Position numbers and translations under genes: made by a program | Part shown: piece after piece, positions 45,872 to 54,882 of the stretch | Layout: every line of letters starts with the position of its first letter | Position numbering within the stretch: the stretch's first letter is position 1 | Notes under the pieces: model-generated | Database searches by the model: none | What the model was told of the DNA's origin: nothing | What the model saw: the letters and a program-made list of their open reading frames with translations, nothing else | Origin: Robiginitalea aurantiaca | Lineage (GTDB): Bacteria; Bacteroidota; Bacteroidia; Flavobacteriales; Flavobacteriaceae | Assembly: GCF_030380815.1 (NCBI RefSeq) | Contig: NZ_JAUDUY010000004.1 | Span: 1-64,000 of the forward strand | Length of the DNA stretch: 64,000 bases | Direction of reading: 5' to 3'

Positions 45872-46735
45872 CTATCTGTTTATTTCCGGATCATCCATCC
45901 CATCTTCGATCATGTCGTAAAACTGATCCAATTTAGGCAATACCACAATCCGTGTACGACGATTTTTCGCCCGATTGTCAGGCGTGTCATTGCTCACAAG
46001 AGGAATGTAGTGGCTACGTCCAGCAGCTGTCATTCTCGCAGGATCCACCTTGTAATCATTCTGAAGAACGCGAACCACGGAGGTTGCACGTTTCACGCTA
46101 AGATCCCAGTTGTCAAGCAATACACCACTGCGGTAAGGGACATTGTCTGTGTGTCCTTCCACCATAAACTCAAAATCAGGTTTATTATTTACCACCTGCG
46201 CGACTTTTCCAAGTACCGTCTTAGCTGCGGAGGTTACATTATAGCTCCCGCTTCTAAAGAGAAGTTTATCCGAAATAGAAATAAAGACCACTCCTTTTTC
46301 CACGCTGATTTCAATGTCCTCATCATCAAGGTTACCGAGAACTCCTTTCAGGCTCTGAACCAGAGAAAGGTTAACGGAATCCCGACGTGTAACGGCATCC
46401 TGAAGTCTGCGGATGGTCAGATCTTTTTCCTGCAGGCTTTCCAGTGACTTCTCAAGGTTGTCCGCACCTTTGGAAGTAAGGGTAGTCAAATCCCCCATGT
46501 TGTTGATCAGCTCCTGATTGTTGGCTTTCAGAAAGGCATTTTGCTCTTCGAGCGTCTTGAGTCTGGCATCTGCCGTGGCCTTATCCTCGAGGCAGCTGTT
46601 TAATTTAACGGTAGCTGAATTCAGCAAGTCCTGGGTTTCGCGTTGTTTCGATTCCAGATCTGCATATTTTTTCTGAGATACACAAGATGAAAGTACCAGA
46701 ACTAGTCCCAGACTTCCAATCATCCATTTTTTCAT
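45872..46735 (-). CDS. OmpA-family peptidoglycan-binding lipoprotein with coiled coil
   Basis: 287 residues. Lipoprotein signal (LGLVLVLSSC, Cys18), a long coiled coil (about 25-130), then an OmpA domain with the peptidoglycan-binding VEGHTDNVPY strand and the NRRTRIVVLP ending (Asp in TDN and the conserved Arg). This is the plan of flavobacterial MotB-like/Pal-like lipoproteins tying the outer membrane to the wall. Paralog of the protein at 39911-40702, which has lost these residues. Confidence 0.9.
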   Translation of the reverse strand: MKKWMIGSLGLVLVLSSCVSQKKYADLESKQRETQDLLNSATVKLNSCLEDKATADARLKTLEEQNAFLKANNQELINNMGDLTTLTSKGADNLEKSLESLQEKDLTIRRLQDAVTRRDSVNLSLVQSLKGVLGNLDDEDIEISVEKGVVFISISDKLLFRSGSYNVTSAAKTVLGKVAQVVNNKPDFEFMVEGHTDNVPYRSGVLLDNWDLSVKRATSVVRVLQNDYKVDPARMTAAGRSHYIPLVSNDTPDNRAKNRRTRIVVLPKLDQFYDMIEDGMDDPEINR

Positions 46736-46788
46736 AGGTTCAAAATTTTAAAAATTATTAGTCGTTTGTTTATTTCCTGTTTCTATAA

Positions 46789-46796
46789 CAAAATTA
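46789..46796 (-). promoter_or_regulatory. -7 box of the OmpA lipoprotein gene
   Basis: On the minus strand TAATTTTG matches TAnnTTTG exactly, 53 bases before the ATG. No matching -33 element at the usual spacing. Confidence 0.4.
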
Positions 46797-46828
46797 ACAA
46801 ATGTCTCAACAGCATAGGCCCGAATCCG

Positions 46829-47884
46829 TTAATCTTTTACTAAAATGTCAAAAGTCTTTATCCTACTTACGTAATAGGACCATACGATGGATGTTGTCAC
46901 GGCGTATTTTTCCACAAATTGTTTTCGCTCCCGCTTCCGCAAGGTTTTCGGCAGATGTCTGTAATAGCTCAAATGAGCCCGCAAGATCGCCCAGGCATGT
47001 CGAATTTTGAATTGAAAGACGAACCTCAGGGCCGCCACAGCATCCAGCAATAACCTCGAGAATACGATTGGGAAGGCCTTCCTTTTGGGCAGGTTTTTAG
47101 TAATGGAATAAAGTGAATTCCGAAAGTTCAGGAAGGTCTTCTTGGGGTTCATATTACTCAGGGTCGATCCCCCCATATGAAATACCTCAGAAGCCCCGGC
47201 ATACAAAACCTGGTAGCCCTGATTATGGGCCCTCCAGCATAAGTCCACTTCCTCCTGATGCGCAAAATAGTCGGGGTCAAAACCACCGAGCTCCCGGAAG
47301 AGTTCCCTCTTTATAAACATACAGGCCCCGGTAGCCCAAAAAATCTCCCGGGTATCATTGTATTGACCGTTATCTGCCTCAAGGGTCTGGAAAATACGCC
47401 CTCTGCAGAACGGGTAGCCAAACAGGTCGAGAAAACCTCCGGCTGCCCCCGCGTACTCGAAATGAGTCGGCTTGTTCAGATCCTTTATTTTGGGTTGTAC
47501 AATCCCAATGTCCGGGCGCTTCTGAAACAAACTGAATATGGGTTCCAGCCATCCCGGAGTGACTTCCACATCTGAATTCAGGAGACAGTACAAATCGGCA
47601 TCCACATGTTCCAGGGCTTTATTGTACCCTCCGGCAAATCCGTAATTTTCTTCGTTGACCACGACCTGTATTTCCGGATACTTCTGGTTTACGAAGGAAA
47701 CAGAGTCATCCGTGGAGGCATTGTCGGCGACCACAATCTGGGCTTCTCCACTATATGTAACCACGGAAGGAAGGAATCGTTCCAATAACGCTTTTCCGTT
47801 CCAATTTAGAATTACAATAGCAACAGAAGGAATAGAAGAGCCCAAGAAATCGCGTTTAAATGATGCTGTATTGAGAGGGCGCAA
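46829..47884 (-). CDS. GT2 family glycosyltransferase (rhamnosyltransferase-like)
   Basis: 351 residues. GT-A fold: SVAIVILNWNGKALLERFLP (20-39), the nucleotide-binding VADNASTDDS, NYGFAGGYNKAL and the DxD-type NSDVEV, with WATGACMFIKRELF and EVDLCWR as acceptor motifs. C-terminal amphipathic and hydrophobic helices suggest membrane association. Likely adds a sugar to a surface polysaccharide or lipid. It is isolated from other polysaccharide genes. Confidence 0.88.
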   Translation of the reverse strand: MRPLNTASFKRDFLGSSIPSVAIVILNWNGKALLERFLPSVVTYSGEAQIVVADNASTDDSVSFVNQKYPEIQVVVNEENYGFAGGYNKALEHVDADLYCLLNSDVEVTPGWLEPIFSLFQKRPDIGIVQPKIKDLNKPTHFEYAGAAGGFLDLFGYPFCRGRIFQTLEADNGQYNDTREIFWATGACMFIKRELFRELGGFDPDYFAHQEEVDLCWRAHNQGYQVLYAGASEVFHMGGSTLSNMNPKKTFLNFRNSLYSITKNLPKRKAFPIVFSRLLLDAVAALRFVFQFKIRHAWAILRAHLSYYRHLPKTLRKRERKQFVEKYAVTTSIVWSYYVSRIKTFDILVKD

Positions 47885-47945
47885 AGTAACTAAATATTTT
47901 GCAAAGCGTTATCCCTTTTTTGAACCCTTACCGGGATTGCGTCCG

Positions 47946-48389
47946 CTACTTATAATCAGGTAGGTCCGGCAGGAAGATGTATTCCTGTTTTTCGTAGTCC
48001 ATTCTGCAGTAGTAGTGCTGCAACCCATTGGTGACCATCAGGAAATCGGCCCGCGCCTCCCAATTGTACCTCGCGATCTGATCGAAAACTTTTTGATCCA
48101 GGTTGATTTCCGGGGCTTTGCACTCCACGAGCAATTCTATTTTTCCGGCTCGATTGCAAATGGCAATATCCATTCTTTTATCCAGGTCCCCAACCTTGAG
48201 CCTGCGCTCGACCAGCGCAAGGCCTGAGGGGTATTTCTTGGATTTCAGCAGAAAATGCAGACAGTGCTGCCGTACCCATTCCTCTGGTGTTAATACGACA
48301 TACTTTTTGCGAATGATGTCAAAAATCAGCGCTTTATTTTCCCTACTTTTGAATCGGAACTCGTATTTAGGAAAGTTGAGTTGTATCAT
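47946..48389 (-). CDS. HSDR_N-type nuclease-fold protein
   Basis: 147 residues. A single type I restriction HsdR N-terminal-like domain: RMDIAICNRAGKIELLVECKAP carries the Asp...Glu-x-Lys of the PD-(D/E)XK fold. There is no helicase part, so it is not a restriction subunit. In Bacteroidota this protein is often found beside holA, diverging as here with 20 bases between the starts. Role unknown; nucleic-acid handling is plausible. Confidence 0.8.
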   Translation of the reverse strand: MIQLNFPKYEFRFKSRENKALIFDIIRKKYVVLTPEEWVRQHCLHFLLKSKKYPSGLALVERRLKVGDLDKRMDIAICNRAGKIELLVECKAPEINLDQKVFDQIARYNWEARADFLMVTNGLQHYYCRMDYEKQEYIFLPDLPDYK

Positions 48390-48409
48390 ACACTGGGCTG
48401 TGTTTTGCT

Positions 48410-49414
48410 ATGGATGAAGTAAAGAAGATTATAGAAGAAATACAAAAGGGTAATCCCGCCCCCATATACTTCCTGATGGGGGAGGAGCCTTATTATATCG
48501 ACCGTATCGAAAGATTCCTTGGTGAAAATGTGCTTACTGAAGATCAAAAAGGTTTTAATCAAATTGTGCTCTATGGTAAGGAAACTTCTTTGCCCGACAT
48601 TATTTCCCAGGCCCGAAGATACCCCATGATGTCCGAATATCAGGTCGTCATTGTGCGGGAAGCGCAACATTTAAGCCGTACCATCGAACAACTGCAAACC
48701 TACGCCCAAAATCCACAGCCTTCAACAGTACTTGTGATTTGCTACAAATACAAGAGCCTGGACCGGAGAAAAAAACTGATAAAAACGCTGAAAGAAAACG
48801 GTTCTGTGGTCTTCGAAAGCAAAAAAATGTATGAAAACCAGGTGTCTGACTGGATCAGGAGGGTGCTTCTGGGCAGCGGATATAAAATATCACATAAAGC
48901 GTCGGCCTTACTTGTAGAGTATTTAGGTCAGGACCTTGGACGTATTAGCAATGAATTGGACAAGCTGAAATCCATCCTTCCCGAAGGTTCAGAGATCGAC
49001 CCCGCCACAATAGAAAAGCATATAGGTATCAGCAAGGACTTCAACAACTTCGAATTGAAGAAGGCCATAGCGGAGCGCGATATCCCCAAGGCCACGCGAA
49101 TCATTAAATACTTTGCCGAAAACCCAAAGGAGAATCCCTTTGTAATGACAATCTCCCTGCTCAATACCTTTTTCGCACAGTTACTCCAATATCACGGGTT
49201 GCAGGACCACAGTCCAAAGAATGTCGCAAGGGCGCTGAAAGTAAATCCATACTTTGTTCACGAATACCAAACGGCTGCACGGCACTACCCAATGCGAAAA
49301 GTAAGCCGCATTATCAGTACACTTAGAGAAATGGACTTAAAAGGTAAAGGGGTTGCAGCTCCAGCCATGAAACAGGATGACCTCTTAAAGGAATTACTGC
49401 ACAAAATTCTTTAA
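48410..49414 (+). CDS. holA: DNA polymerase III subunit delta
   Basis: 334 residues, the clamp-loader wrench subunit. N-terminal PIYFLMGEEPYYIDRIE (about 17-33), the PMMSEYQVVIVREAQHL region and the C-terminal helical collar (AIAERDIPKATRIIKYF). Opens the beta clamp together with the other clamp-loader subunits. Divergent from the HSDR_N gene. Confidence 0.92.
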   Translation: MDEVKKIIEEIQKGNPAPIYFLMGEEPYYIDRIERFLGENVLTEDQKGFNQIVLYGKETSLPDIISQARRYPMMSEYQVVIVREAQHLSRTIEQLQTYAQNPQPSTVLVICYKYKSLDRRKKLIKTLKENGSVVFESKKMYENQVSDWIRRVLLGSGYKISHKASALLVEYLGQDLGRISNELDKLKSILPEGSEIDPATIEKHIGISKDFNNFELKKAIAERDIPKATRIIKYFAENPKENPFVMTISLLNTFFAQLLQYHGLQDHSPKNVARALKVNPYFVHEYQTAARHYPMRKVSRIISTLREMDLKGKGVAAPAMKQDDLLKELLHKIL

Positions 49415-49415
49415 G

Positions 49416-49796
49416 TTACTTTTTATCGACACTGTAAGCCCCGGGGCCAAGCAGGAAAATTGCGATAAAAATAACGGCGTAGAGCAAGGACTTCTCCTTC
49501 GATCCGAAAGGATCTCCCGCGTGCTGAATGAAACCTGCGACGAGCATGGTAATGATAATTGGGATACTCGCCCAACGGGTTTTAAAACCAATAAGTACAA
49601 AAACAGCACAAAGGAATTCCGCAAAAACAGCAAGGAAAAACGTAGGGCTGGCCCCTATACCGAGTGGATCCCCGAATTCAATGGGGTCCTCGCCGAAGAG
49701 GCGCTGAAGTTTTGGAACACCATGGGTGAGCATGAGTGCGGCTCCTCCTATACGAAGGATGGCAAGTCCAATTTGAGTTTGAAGGGAACTATTCAT
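49416..49796 (-). CDS. DoxX family membrane protein
   Basis: 126 residues with four hydrophobic helices. DoxX signature: LAILRIGGAALMLTHGVPKL near the start and FAEFLCAVFVLIGFKTRW in the middle. Small inner-membrane oxidoreductase-associated family, often redox or thiosulfate/quinone related. Stop is one base from the holA stop on the other strand. Confidence 0.88.
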   Translation of the reverse strand: MNSSLQTQIGLAILRIGGAALMLTHGVPKLQRLFGEDPIEFGDPLGIGASPTFFLAVFAEFLCAVFVLIGFKTRWASIPIIITMLVAGFIQHAGDPFGSKEKSLLYAVIFIAIFLLGPGAYSVDKK

Positions 49797-49833
49797 AGGT
49801 AGGTTGTTTGGGCCCTAAAATATTAATAAATGT

Positions 49834-52089
49834 TCAGGAAGCATTATGTTTTTTCAGGATTCTTGCCATATGTGATGTTAATTCATCACAATTCTCTGTA
49901 TTGAAAGGGAGCGGGGGTTTGATCTTTAATACATTGTCGTCAGGTCCGTCCGTACCGATAAGTATATGCTCTTCCCGCAGCCTATTCTTAAGTTCCCGGG
50001 CCAATTGGGTATTGGGCCTCCCCATAGGATCCGATAATTCAATCCCAAGGAATAGACCATCACCCCGCACATCTGCGATACTACTGAAATTTGAACCCAG
50101 GTCCTCAAAACACTTTTTTAAATAATCCCCGGTAGCACGGGCATGTTCCCGGAGCCCTTCATCTTCCAATACGCGTAGCACGGCGTCCCCGGCAGCGCAG
50201 GAGACAGGATTCCCACCGAATGAACTAAAAAACTCCGGGCCGGCATCGAAGACGGACGCGATTTCCTCTGTGGTCACGACGGCTCCGATCGGATGCCCGT
50301 TTCCCATGGGTTTGCCAAGAATGACGAGGTCGGGGACTACATTGTATTTTTCATATCCCCAGTTCCAGGATCCCAGCCGGCCAAATCCTACCTGTACCTC
50401 ATCGCTAATACACACGCCTCCCTGCCTGCGAACCATATTGTATACTTCAGATAGGAATTCTTGTGGAAGCGGCACCTGTCCGCCACAACCCATTATCGAT
50501 TCTGCTATAAATGCACCGACTTCTTTCGGATGCGATTCGAGAAGGGTGCGGCATAACTCGGCATAATGCCTTCCGGCTGTACCATCATCCGGGTATCCCT
50601 TACCAAATATCTTTGGCATTGGGCATACTAGCGTGTTCGGGTATGATTCGCCTTCTTTGTGCTTATAATGACTGACCTCTATCCCCGCCAGGGTATTTCC
50701 GTGGTATCCGTGTTCCAGGGCCAGGACCTTGTTCTTTCCTGTATAGGCTTTGCTCAGGCGAAGGGCCAGGTCTGTGGCTGCACTTCCCGAATTCACAATA
50801 AAAACCCTGGACAGGGATGGAGGGAAATACCCCAGAAGTCGCTCACTATAGTCCAGGATCTCATCATAGAGATAGCGGGTGTTCGTATTGATGCGACTCA
50901 GGACGCTGGAGGTAGCTTCAACGACTTTTGGATGACAATGGCCTACCAGCATAATGTTATTGTAAGCATCCAGAAATCGATCTCCGCGATGGTTGAACAT
51001 ATATTGGAAAGCAGCCCGCTGCATGACAATCGGCCGGTTGTAACTCAGAGACAGTGATCGGGGAATCACACTGTTTCGCCTTTTGAGATAGCCTTCAGTA
51101 TCCATGCGATCAGGAGGTAGGGGTAACCCTGCAGCACTGAGGAAATGCATGGCAGCCTTTTCAGGGGATATGGAAATCCATCGGTGCAACAGATCCCTCA
51201 TCAGGTCTTCACTGATGCTGACATACTCCGAATCCGGGCGCCGCTTCTTCGCTAAGGCACTGTTGCAAAGACTCATGCAAATTCGCCCTGCAATAAGGTA
51301 GTAGAGCAGTTGAAGTTCTTCCGGTAATAATGGGAATTCCTTTTGAAATGCCGCGATTACAGTACCAGCCGCCGCCAAAGGGTCTTTTTTTTCAGCCATT
51401 ACATAAGGCAGGGCGACAGCAAGGTCGTTGATCAGCCAGGAATGGCACATATCCCCGAAGTCGATCACTCCACTGATCTTCCCATGCTGTATAAGCAAGT
51501 TCCAATCGTTGAAGTCATTGTGAATAAGACATTTTCTAAGCGAATACCTTTTTGGTTCAACGACCTGCTCATATTGCAGGAGAAAATAGTTGATAAGTGC
51601 CCTGTCTTTTGCATTCGCAACGGCACTTGAATTCTGTTTGTGTATCGGGAGGTGTTTCAGGTCCCAGGCATCCGAACTCAAGGGAAGTGCATCTGTTTGC
51701 AAATTCATCCCAACCCGGGCTACGCTGCCCATAAAAGTCCCGAGGGACTCGATCAGCAGATTCGTATGCCGCACTTCTGCGAGGAACTCGCCCTCGAGAA
51801 ATGGAAGCAGCCTTATGGAAGTTTCATTATAATGCTCCAGAAGATTCCCGTTTAAACTTCGAATGGGAACCGGAAAATCGTAGGGGAGGGCTTTAGCAAG
51901 TGCTGTCACATAATCGGATTCAACGGCCATGCGGTGCTTTATTCCGCGTACATCCTTATGAACCTTGAGTACGTATTTACCCTGTTGTGCATTCACCCGG
52001 AAGGTTTTGTCTTCGTAACCTTCCAGCAGGCGTATTTCCGTGACTTCCAGTCCGTAGTATTCCTTAAGAAATCCTTCCATACCCTCCAT
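49834..52089 (-). CDS. Fusion of an aminoglycoside-type kinase and a class III PLP phospho-lyase
   Basis: 751 residues in two enzymes. Residues 1-330: phosphotransferase fold with the catalytic HNDFNDWN loop (Asp192, Asn197) and VIDFGD (Asp210). Residues 340-751: class III aminotransferase fold with the PLP lysine Lys593 in [10 protein letters not shown] and EPNHG-like GYHGNTLAG. In animals the matching pair are hydroxylysine kinase and 5-phosphohydroxylysine phospho-lyase (or ethanolamine-phosphate phospho-lyase). The fusion suggests phosphorylation of an amino alcohol, then beta-elimination of phosphate and ammonia. A peptidase domain seen between the two in some longer bacterial versions is absent. 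Substrate not proven. Confidence 0.85.
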   Translation of the reverse strand: MEGMEGFLKEYYGLEVTEIRLLEGYEDKTFRVNAQQGKYVLKVHKDVRGIKHRMAVESDYVTALAKALPYDFPVPIRSLNGNLLEHYNETSIRLLPFLEGEFLAEVRHTNLLIESLGTFMGSVARVGMNLQTDALPLSSDAWDLKHLPIHKQNSSAVANAKDRALINYFLLQYEQVVEPKRYSLRKCLIHNDFNDWNLLIQHGKISGVIDFGDMCHSWLINDLAVALPYVMAEKKDPLAAAGTVIAAFQKEFPLLPEELQLLYYLIAGRICMSLCNSALAKKRRPDSEYVSISEDLMRDLLHRWISISPEKAAMHFLSAAGLPLPPDRMDTEGYLKRRNSVIPRSLSLSYNRPIVMQRAAFQYMFNHRGDRFLDAYNNIMLVGHCHPKVVEATSSVLSRINTNTRYLYDEILDYSERLLGYFPPSLSRVFIVNSGSAATDLALRLSKAYTGKNKVLALEHGYHGNTLAGIEVSHYKHKEGESYPNTLVCPMPKIFGKGYPDDGTAGRHYAELCRTLLESHPKEVGAFIAESIMGCGGQVPLPQEFLSEVYNMVRRQGGVCISDEVQVGFGRLGSWNWGYEKYNVVPDLVILGKPMGNGHPIGAVVTTEEIASVFDAGPEFFSSFGGNPVSCAAGDAVLRVLEDEGLREHARATGDYLKKCFEDLGSNFSSIADVRGDGLFLGIELSDPMGRPNTQLARELKNRLREEHILIGTDGPDDNVLKIKPPLPFNTENCDELTSHMARILKKHNAS

Positions 52090-52112
52090 TACGCGTGCGT
52101 AGAGCTTTAAGG

Positions 52113-52143
52113 CAAACTTACATCATTAATTGGAGTCAGAAAA
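52113..52143 (-). promoter_or_regulatory. Promoter of the kinase/phospho-lyase fusion gene
   Basis: On the minus strand TAAGTTTG (52113-52120, exact TAnnTTTG) is preceded after 19 bases by TTTT (52140-52143, one mismatch to TTTG). 23 bases to the ATG. Confidence 0.6.
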
Positions 52144-52314
52144 AGTGGGCCTAAAGGATCTGGTATAAGGTTGTTCCCGAACATCCTCCGCATAAAATGG
52201 CAAAAAGAGAATGCCGAAAAATGCGAACAGGGGAGGATCTCAAGCTGGTTGCAATCAAGAACAGCGGAAACATAAAGCAATAGGGGTTTCTACAAGAGAA
52301 CCGGAGTCCGCGTC

Positions 52315-54726
52315 CTAAAGTAATGCAGGGAAATCCGAAGGCCGGACTTCGTGCATCATCGCATACACCATATCAAACACATCTTCCACCCCTGGCTTTG
52401 AGAAATAATCCCCATCACTGGCATAGGCAGGGCGATGGGCACGGGCGGTAAGCGTACGAGGGGCTGAATCCAGGAACTCATAGCCTCCCTGTTCTTCTAA
52501 AATCTGCTGTAAAAGATAGGCTGCACAGCCCCCGGGGACATCCTCGTCAACAATTAACAGCCGATTTGTTTTGCGAAGACTTTCCAGAGTGCGATGTTCC
52601 AGGTCAAAAGGAAGCAGCGTCTGCGCATCGATTACCTCCGCATCTATCCCAACTTCCTGTAACTCCAGAGCCGCCTGCATCACGACGCGAAAGGTGGAGC
52701 CATAGGAAACAATGGTGACATCATTACCTTCACGGACGACCTCTACTTTGCCAATCGGAGTACACAAATCCCCTAAATTTTTAGGCATTGGCTCTTTCAG
52801 GCGATAGCCATTCAGGCTTTCCACAATGAGTGCAGGTTCATCACTTTTCATCAGGGTATTATAAAATCCCGCGGCCTTGGTCATGTCCCTGGGCACGAGT
52901 AAATACATCCCCCGAAGCAGGTGTATCAGAGCTCCCATTTGAGAGCCTGAATGCCATATTCCTTCCAGACGATGCCCGCGGGTACGTACAATTAGCGGAG
53001 CTTTTTGCTTACCCACACTACGGTAATGAAGTGTTGCCAGGTCATCGCTCAGGGTTTGAAGTCCATAGAGAACATAATCCAGATACTGAATCTCAGCGAT
53101 GGGCCGAAGTCCCCGCAGTGCCATACCAATACCCTGTCCCACAATCGTAGCTTCACGAATGCCCGTATCGGCTACCCTGAGGGATCCATATTTTTTTTGC
53201 AGTCCTTCAAGCCCCTGATTCACATCGCCGATGGCCCCACTATCCTCTCCAAAAATCAAGGCCTCCGGATAACGGGAAAATAGCTGATCAAAATTATCCC
53301 TGAGTATTATCCTTCCGTCTATCAATTCCGGATTGGCGTCGTATTGCGGGGGTACTTCGGATATATTGGTTGCCCTTCCCTCTAATTCCGAATACAGATG
53401 TGAGCTGTAAAGTGGCTGGCAAATTCCCGCATAATTCTGAGTCCATTTGCGCAACCTGTCTTTCGCCTCGTGGTTTTCTCCAAGCACATACCTCAGTGCT
53501 CTCCGCGCTTTGGTATGTAAATCACGTCTTAGGGGTTCTTCAATGGCGATCAGGTCATTGGTGAGCTTTTCGATAAAGACTTTATTGGGACTCTGCTCAG
53601 CCAGGGACTTCAAAAGTCCGATCAATTCTTTCTGATGCTCTTTCTGGGGCGCCAGAAACTCTGCCCATGCATCTTTTTTAGCTATTCTAACTTCCTTTTT
53701 AAGCGCCTTTTCAAGGATTTGAAGTTCTTCCTCCTCAGCAATATTGTTTTCAAGTATCCACTGTCTGAATTTCAAATTGCAGTCGTACTCCCTTTCCCAC
53801 TCCAAACGCTCCTGGGACTTATAGCGCTCATGTGAACCTGAAGTGGAATGACCCTGAGGTTGCGTGAGTTCCATTACGTGGACCAGTACCGGGACATGGG
53901 ATTCCCGGGCGATATCCGCTGCGTTCTCATAAGTGTGGATAAGGGCGGTATAATCCCATCCGTTCACCCTGAAAATTTCAAAGCCTGATTCGCTTTCCGT
54001 GCGTTGAAAACCCTTGAGGATTTCGGATATATTTTCTTTAGTGGTTTGGTATTTCGCAGGGACCGAAATTCCATAAGCATCATCCCATACACTCAGCACC
54101 ATAGGGACCTGAAGTACTCCCGCGGCATTTACGGTCTCGAAGAAATGCCCTTCGCTAGTGGAGGCATTACCAATAGTTCCCCAGGCTACCTCATTGCCGT
54201 TTTCTGAAAAATTATCGGAAGGGGTCTGTGGAAGGTTTCGATAGATCTTTGAGGCTTGTGCCAGCCCAAGGAGTCTGGGCATCTGTCCAGCGGTAGGGGA
54301 GATGTCCGGGCTGCTATTGGGTTGAGCCAAGAGATTTTTCCAACTCCCGTCCTTATTCAGGCTGTGGGTTCCAAAATGCCCACCCATCTGCCGGCCTGCA
54401 CTCATGGGCTCTTTTTCGAGGTCCGGTGTCGCATACAATCCATGAAAAAATGCCTTCGGATTAAGAATGCCCAGCGCCATCATAAACGTCTGATCCCGAT
54501 AATAACCACTCCTGAAATCCCCATTTTTAAAAGCCCGTGCCATCGCCAGTTGCGGTAATTCTTTCCCATCCCCGAAAATCCCGAATTTGGCCTTGCCCGT
54601 GAGCACTTCGCGACGCCCTAGCAAACTGCATTCCCGGCTGATTACGGCAACCCGATAGTCTTCCAGAATTTGAGATTTGAAGTCGTTGAACGAAAGGTCT
54701 TTTTCAGGATCCAATTGAACTTTCAT
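52315..54726 (-). CDS. Fused alpha/beta E1 of a branched-chain or 2-oxo-acid dehydrogenase
   Basis: 803 residues. The N-terminal alpha part binds ThDP (VAWGTIGNASTSEGHFFE region) and has VHVMELTQPQGHSTSGSHERYKS. The beta part starts near EDSGAIGDVNQGLEGLQKKY and includes GHRLEGIWHSGSQMGALIH and LLPFDLEHRTLESL. Together they make E1 of the branched-chain 2-oxo-acid dehydrogenase complex, producing branched acyl-CoA primers for the iso/anteiso fatty acids typical of this phylum. E2 and E3 are elsewhere. Confidence 0.9.
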   Translation of the reverse strand: MKVQLDPEKDLSFNDFKSQILEDYRVAVISRECSLLGRREVLTGKAKFGIFGDGKELPQLAMARAFKNGDFRSGYYRDQTFMMALGILNPKAFFHGLYATPDLEKEPMSAGRQMGGHFGTHSLNKDGSWKNLLAQPNSSPDISPTAGQMPRLLGLAQASKIYRNLPQTPSDNFSENGNEVAWGTIGNASTSEGHFFETVNAAGVLQVPMVLSVWDDAYGISVPAKYQTTKENISEILKGFQRTESESGFEIFRVNGWDYTALIHTYENAADIARESHVPVLVHVMELTQPQGHSTSGSHERYKSQERLEWEREYDCNLKFRQWILENNIAEEEELQILEKALKKEVRIAKKDAWAEFLAPQKEHQKELIGLLKSLAEQSPNKVFIEKLTNDLIAIEEPLRRDLHTKARRALRYVLGENHEAKDRLRKWTQNYAGICQPLYSSHLYSELEGRATNISEVPPQYDANPELIDGRIILRDNFDQLFSRYPEALIFGEDSGAIGDVNQGLEGLQKKYGSLRVADTGIREATIVGQGIGMALRGLRPIAEIQYLDYVLYGLQTLSDDLATLHYRSVGKQKAPLIVRTRGHRLEGIWHSGSQMGALIHLLRGMYLLVPRDMTKAAGFYNTLMKSDEPALIVESLNGYRLKEPMPKNLGDLCTPIGKVEVVREGNDVTIVSYGSTFRVVMQAALELQEVGIDAEVIDAQTLLPFDLEHRTLESLRKTNRLLIVDEDVPGGCAAYLLQQILEEQGGYEFLDSAPRTLTARAHRPAYASDGDYFSKPGVEDVFDMVYAMMHEVRPSDFPALL

Positions 54727-54745
54727 GGGCCAGAGGAGTTTGTTT

Positions 54746-54777
54746 CAAAGGTACTAAAGGAAGTCGATTCATGCAAT
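54746..54777 (-). promoter_or_regulatory. Promoter of the fused E1 gene
   Basis: On the minus strand TACCTTTG (54746-54753, exact TAnnTTTG) with ATTG 20 bases upstream (54774-54777). 19 bases to the ATG. Confidence 0.6.
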
Positions 54778-54882
54778 ACACGGCCGTATATCCATTGACG
54801 AATTCATAAAAATATTTAATGATAACGCCATATTTTGAAAATACTTTTAATAAAATGAAAAATAATTATAAATACCTCAAAT

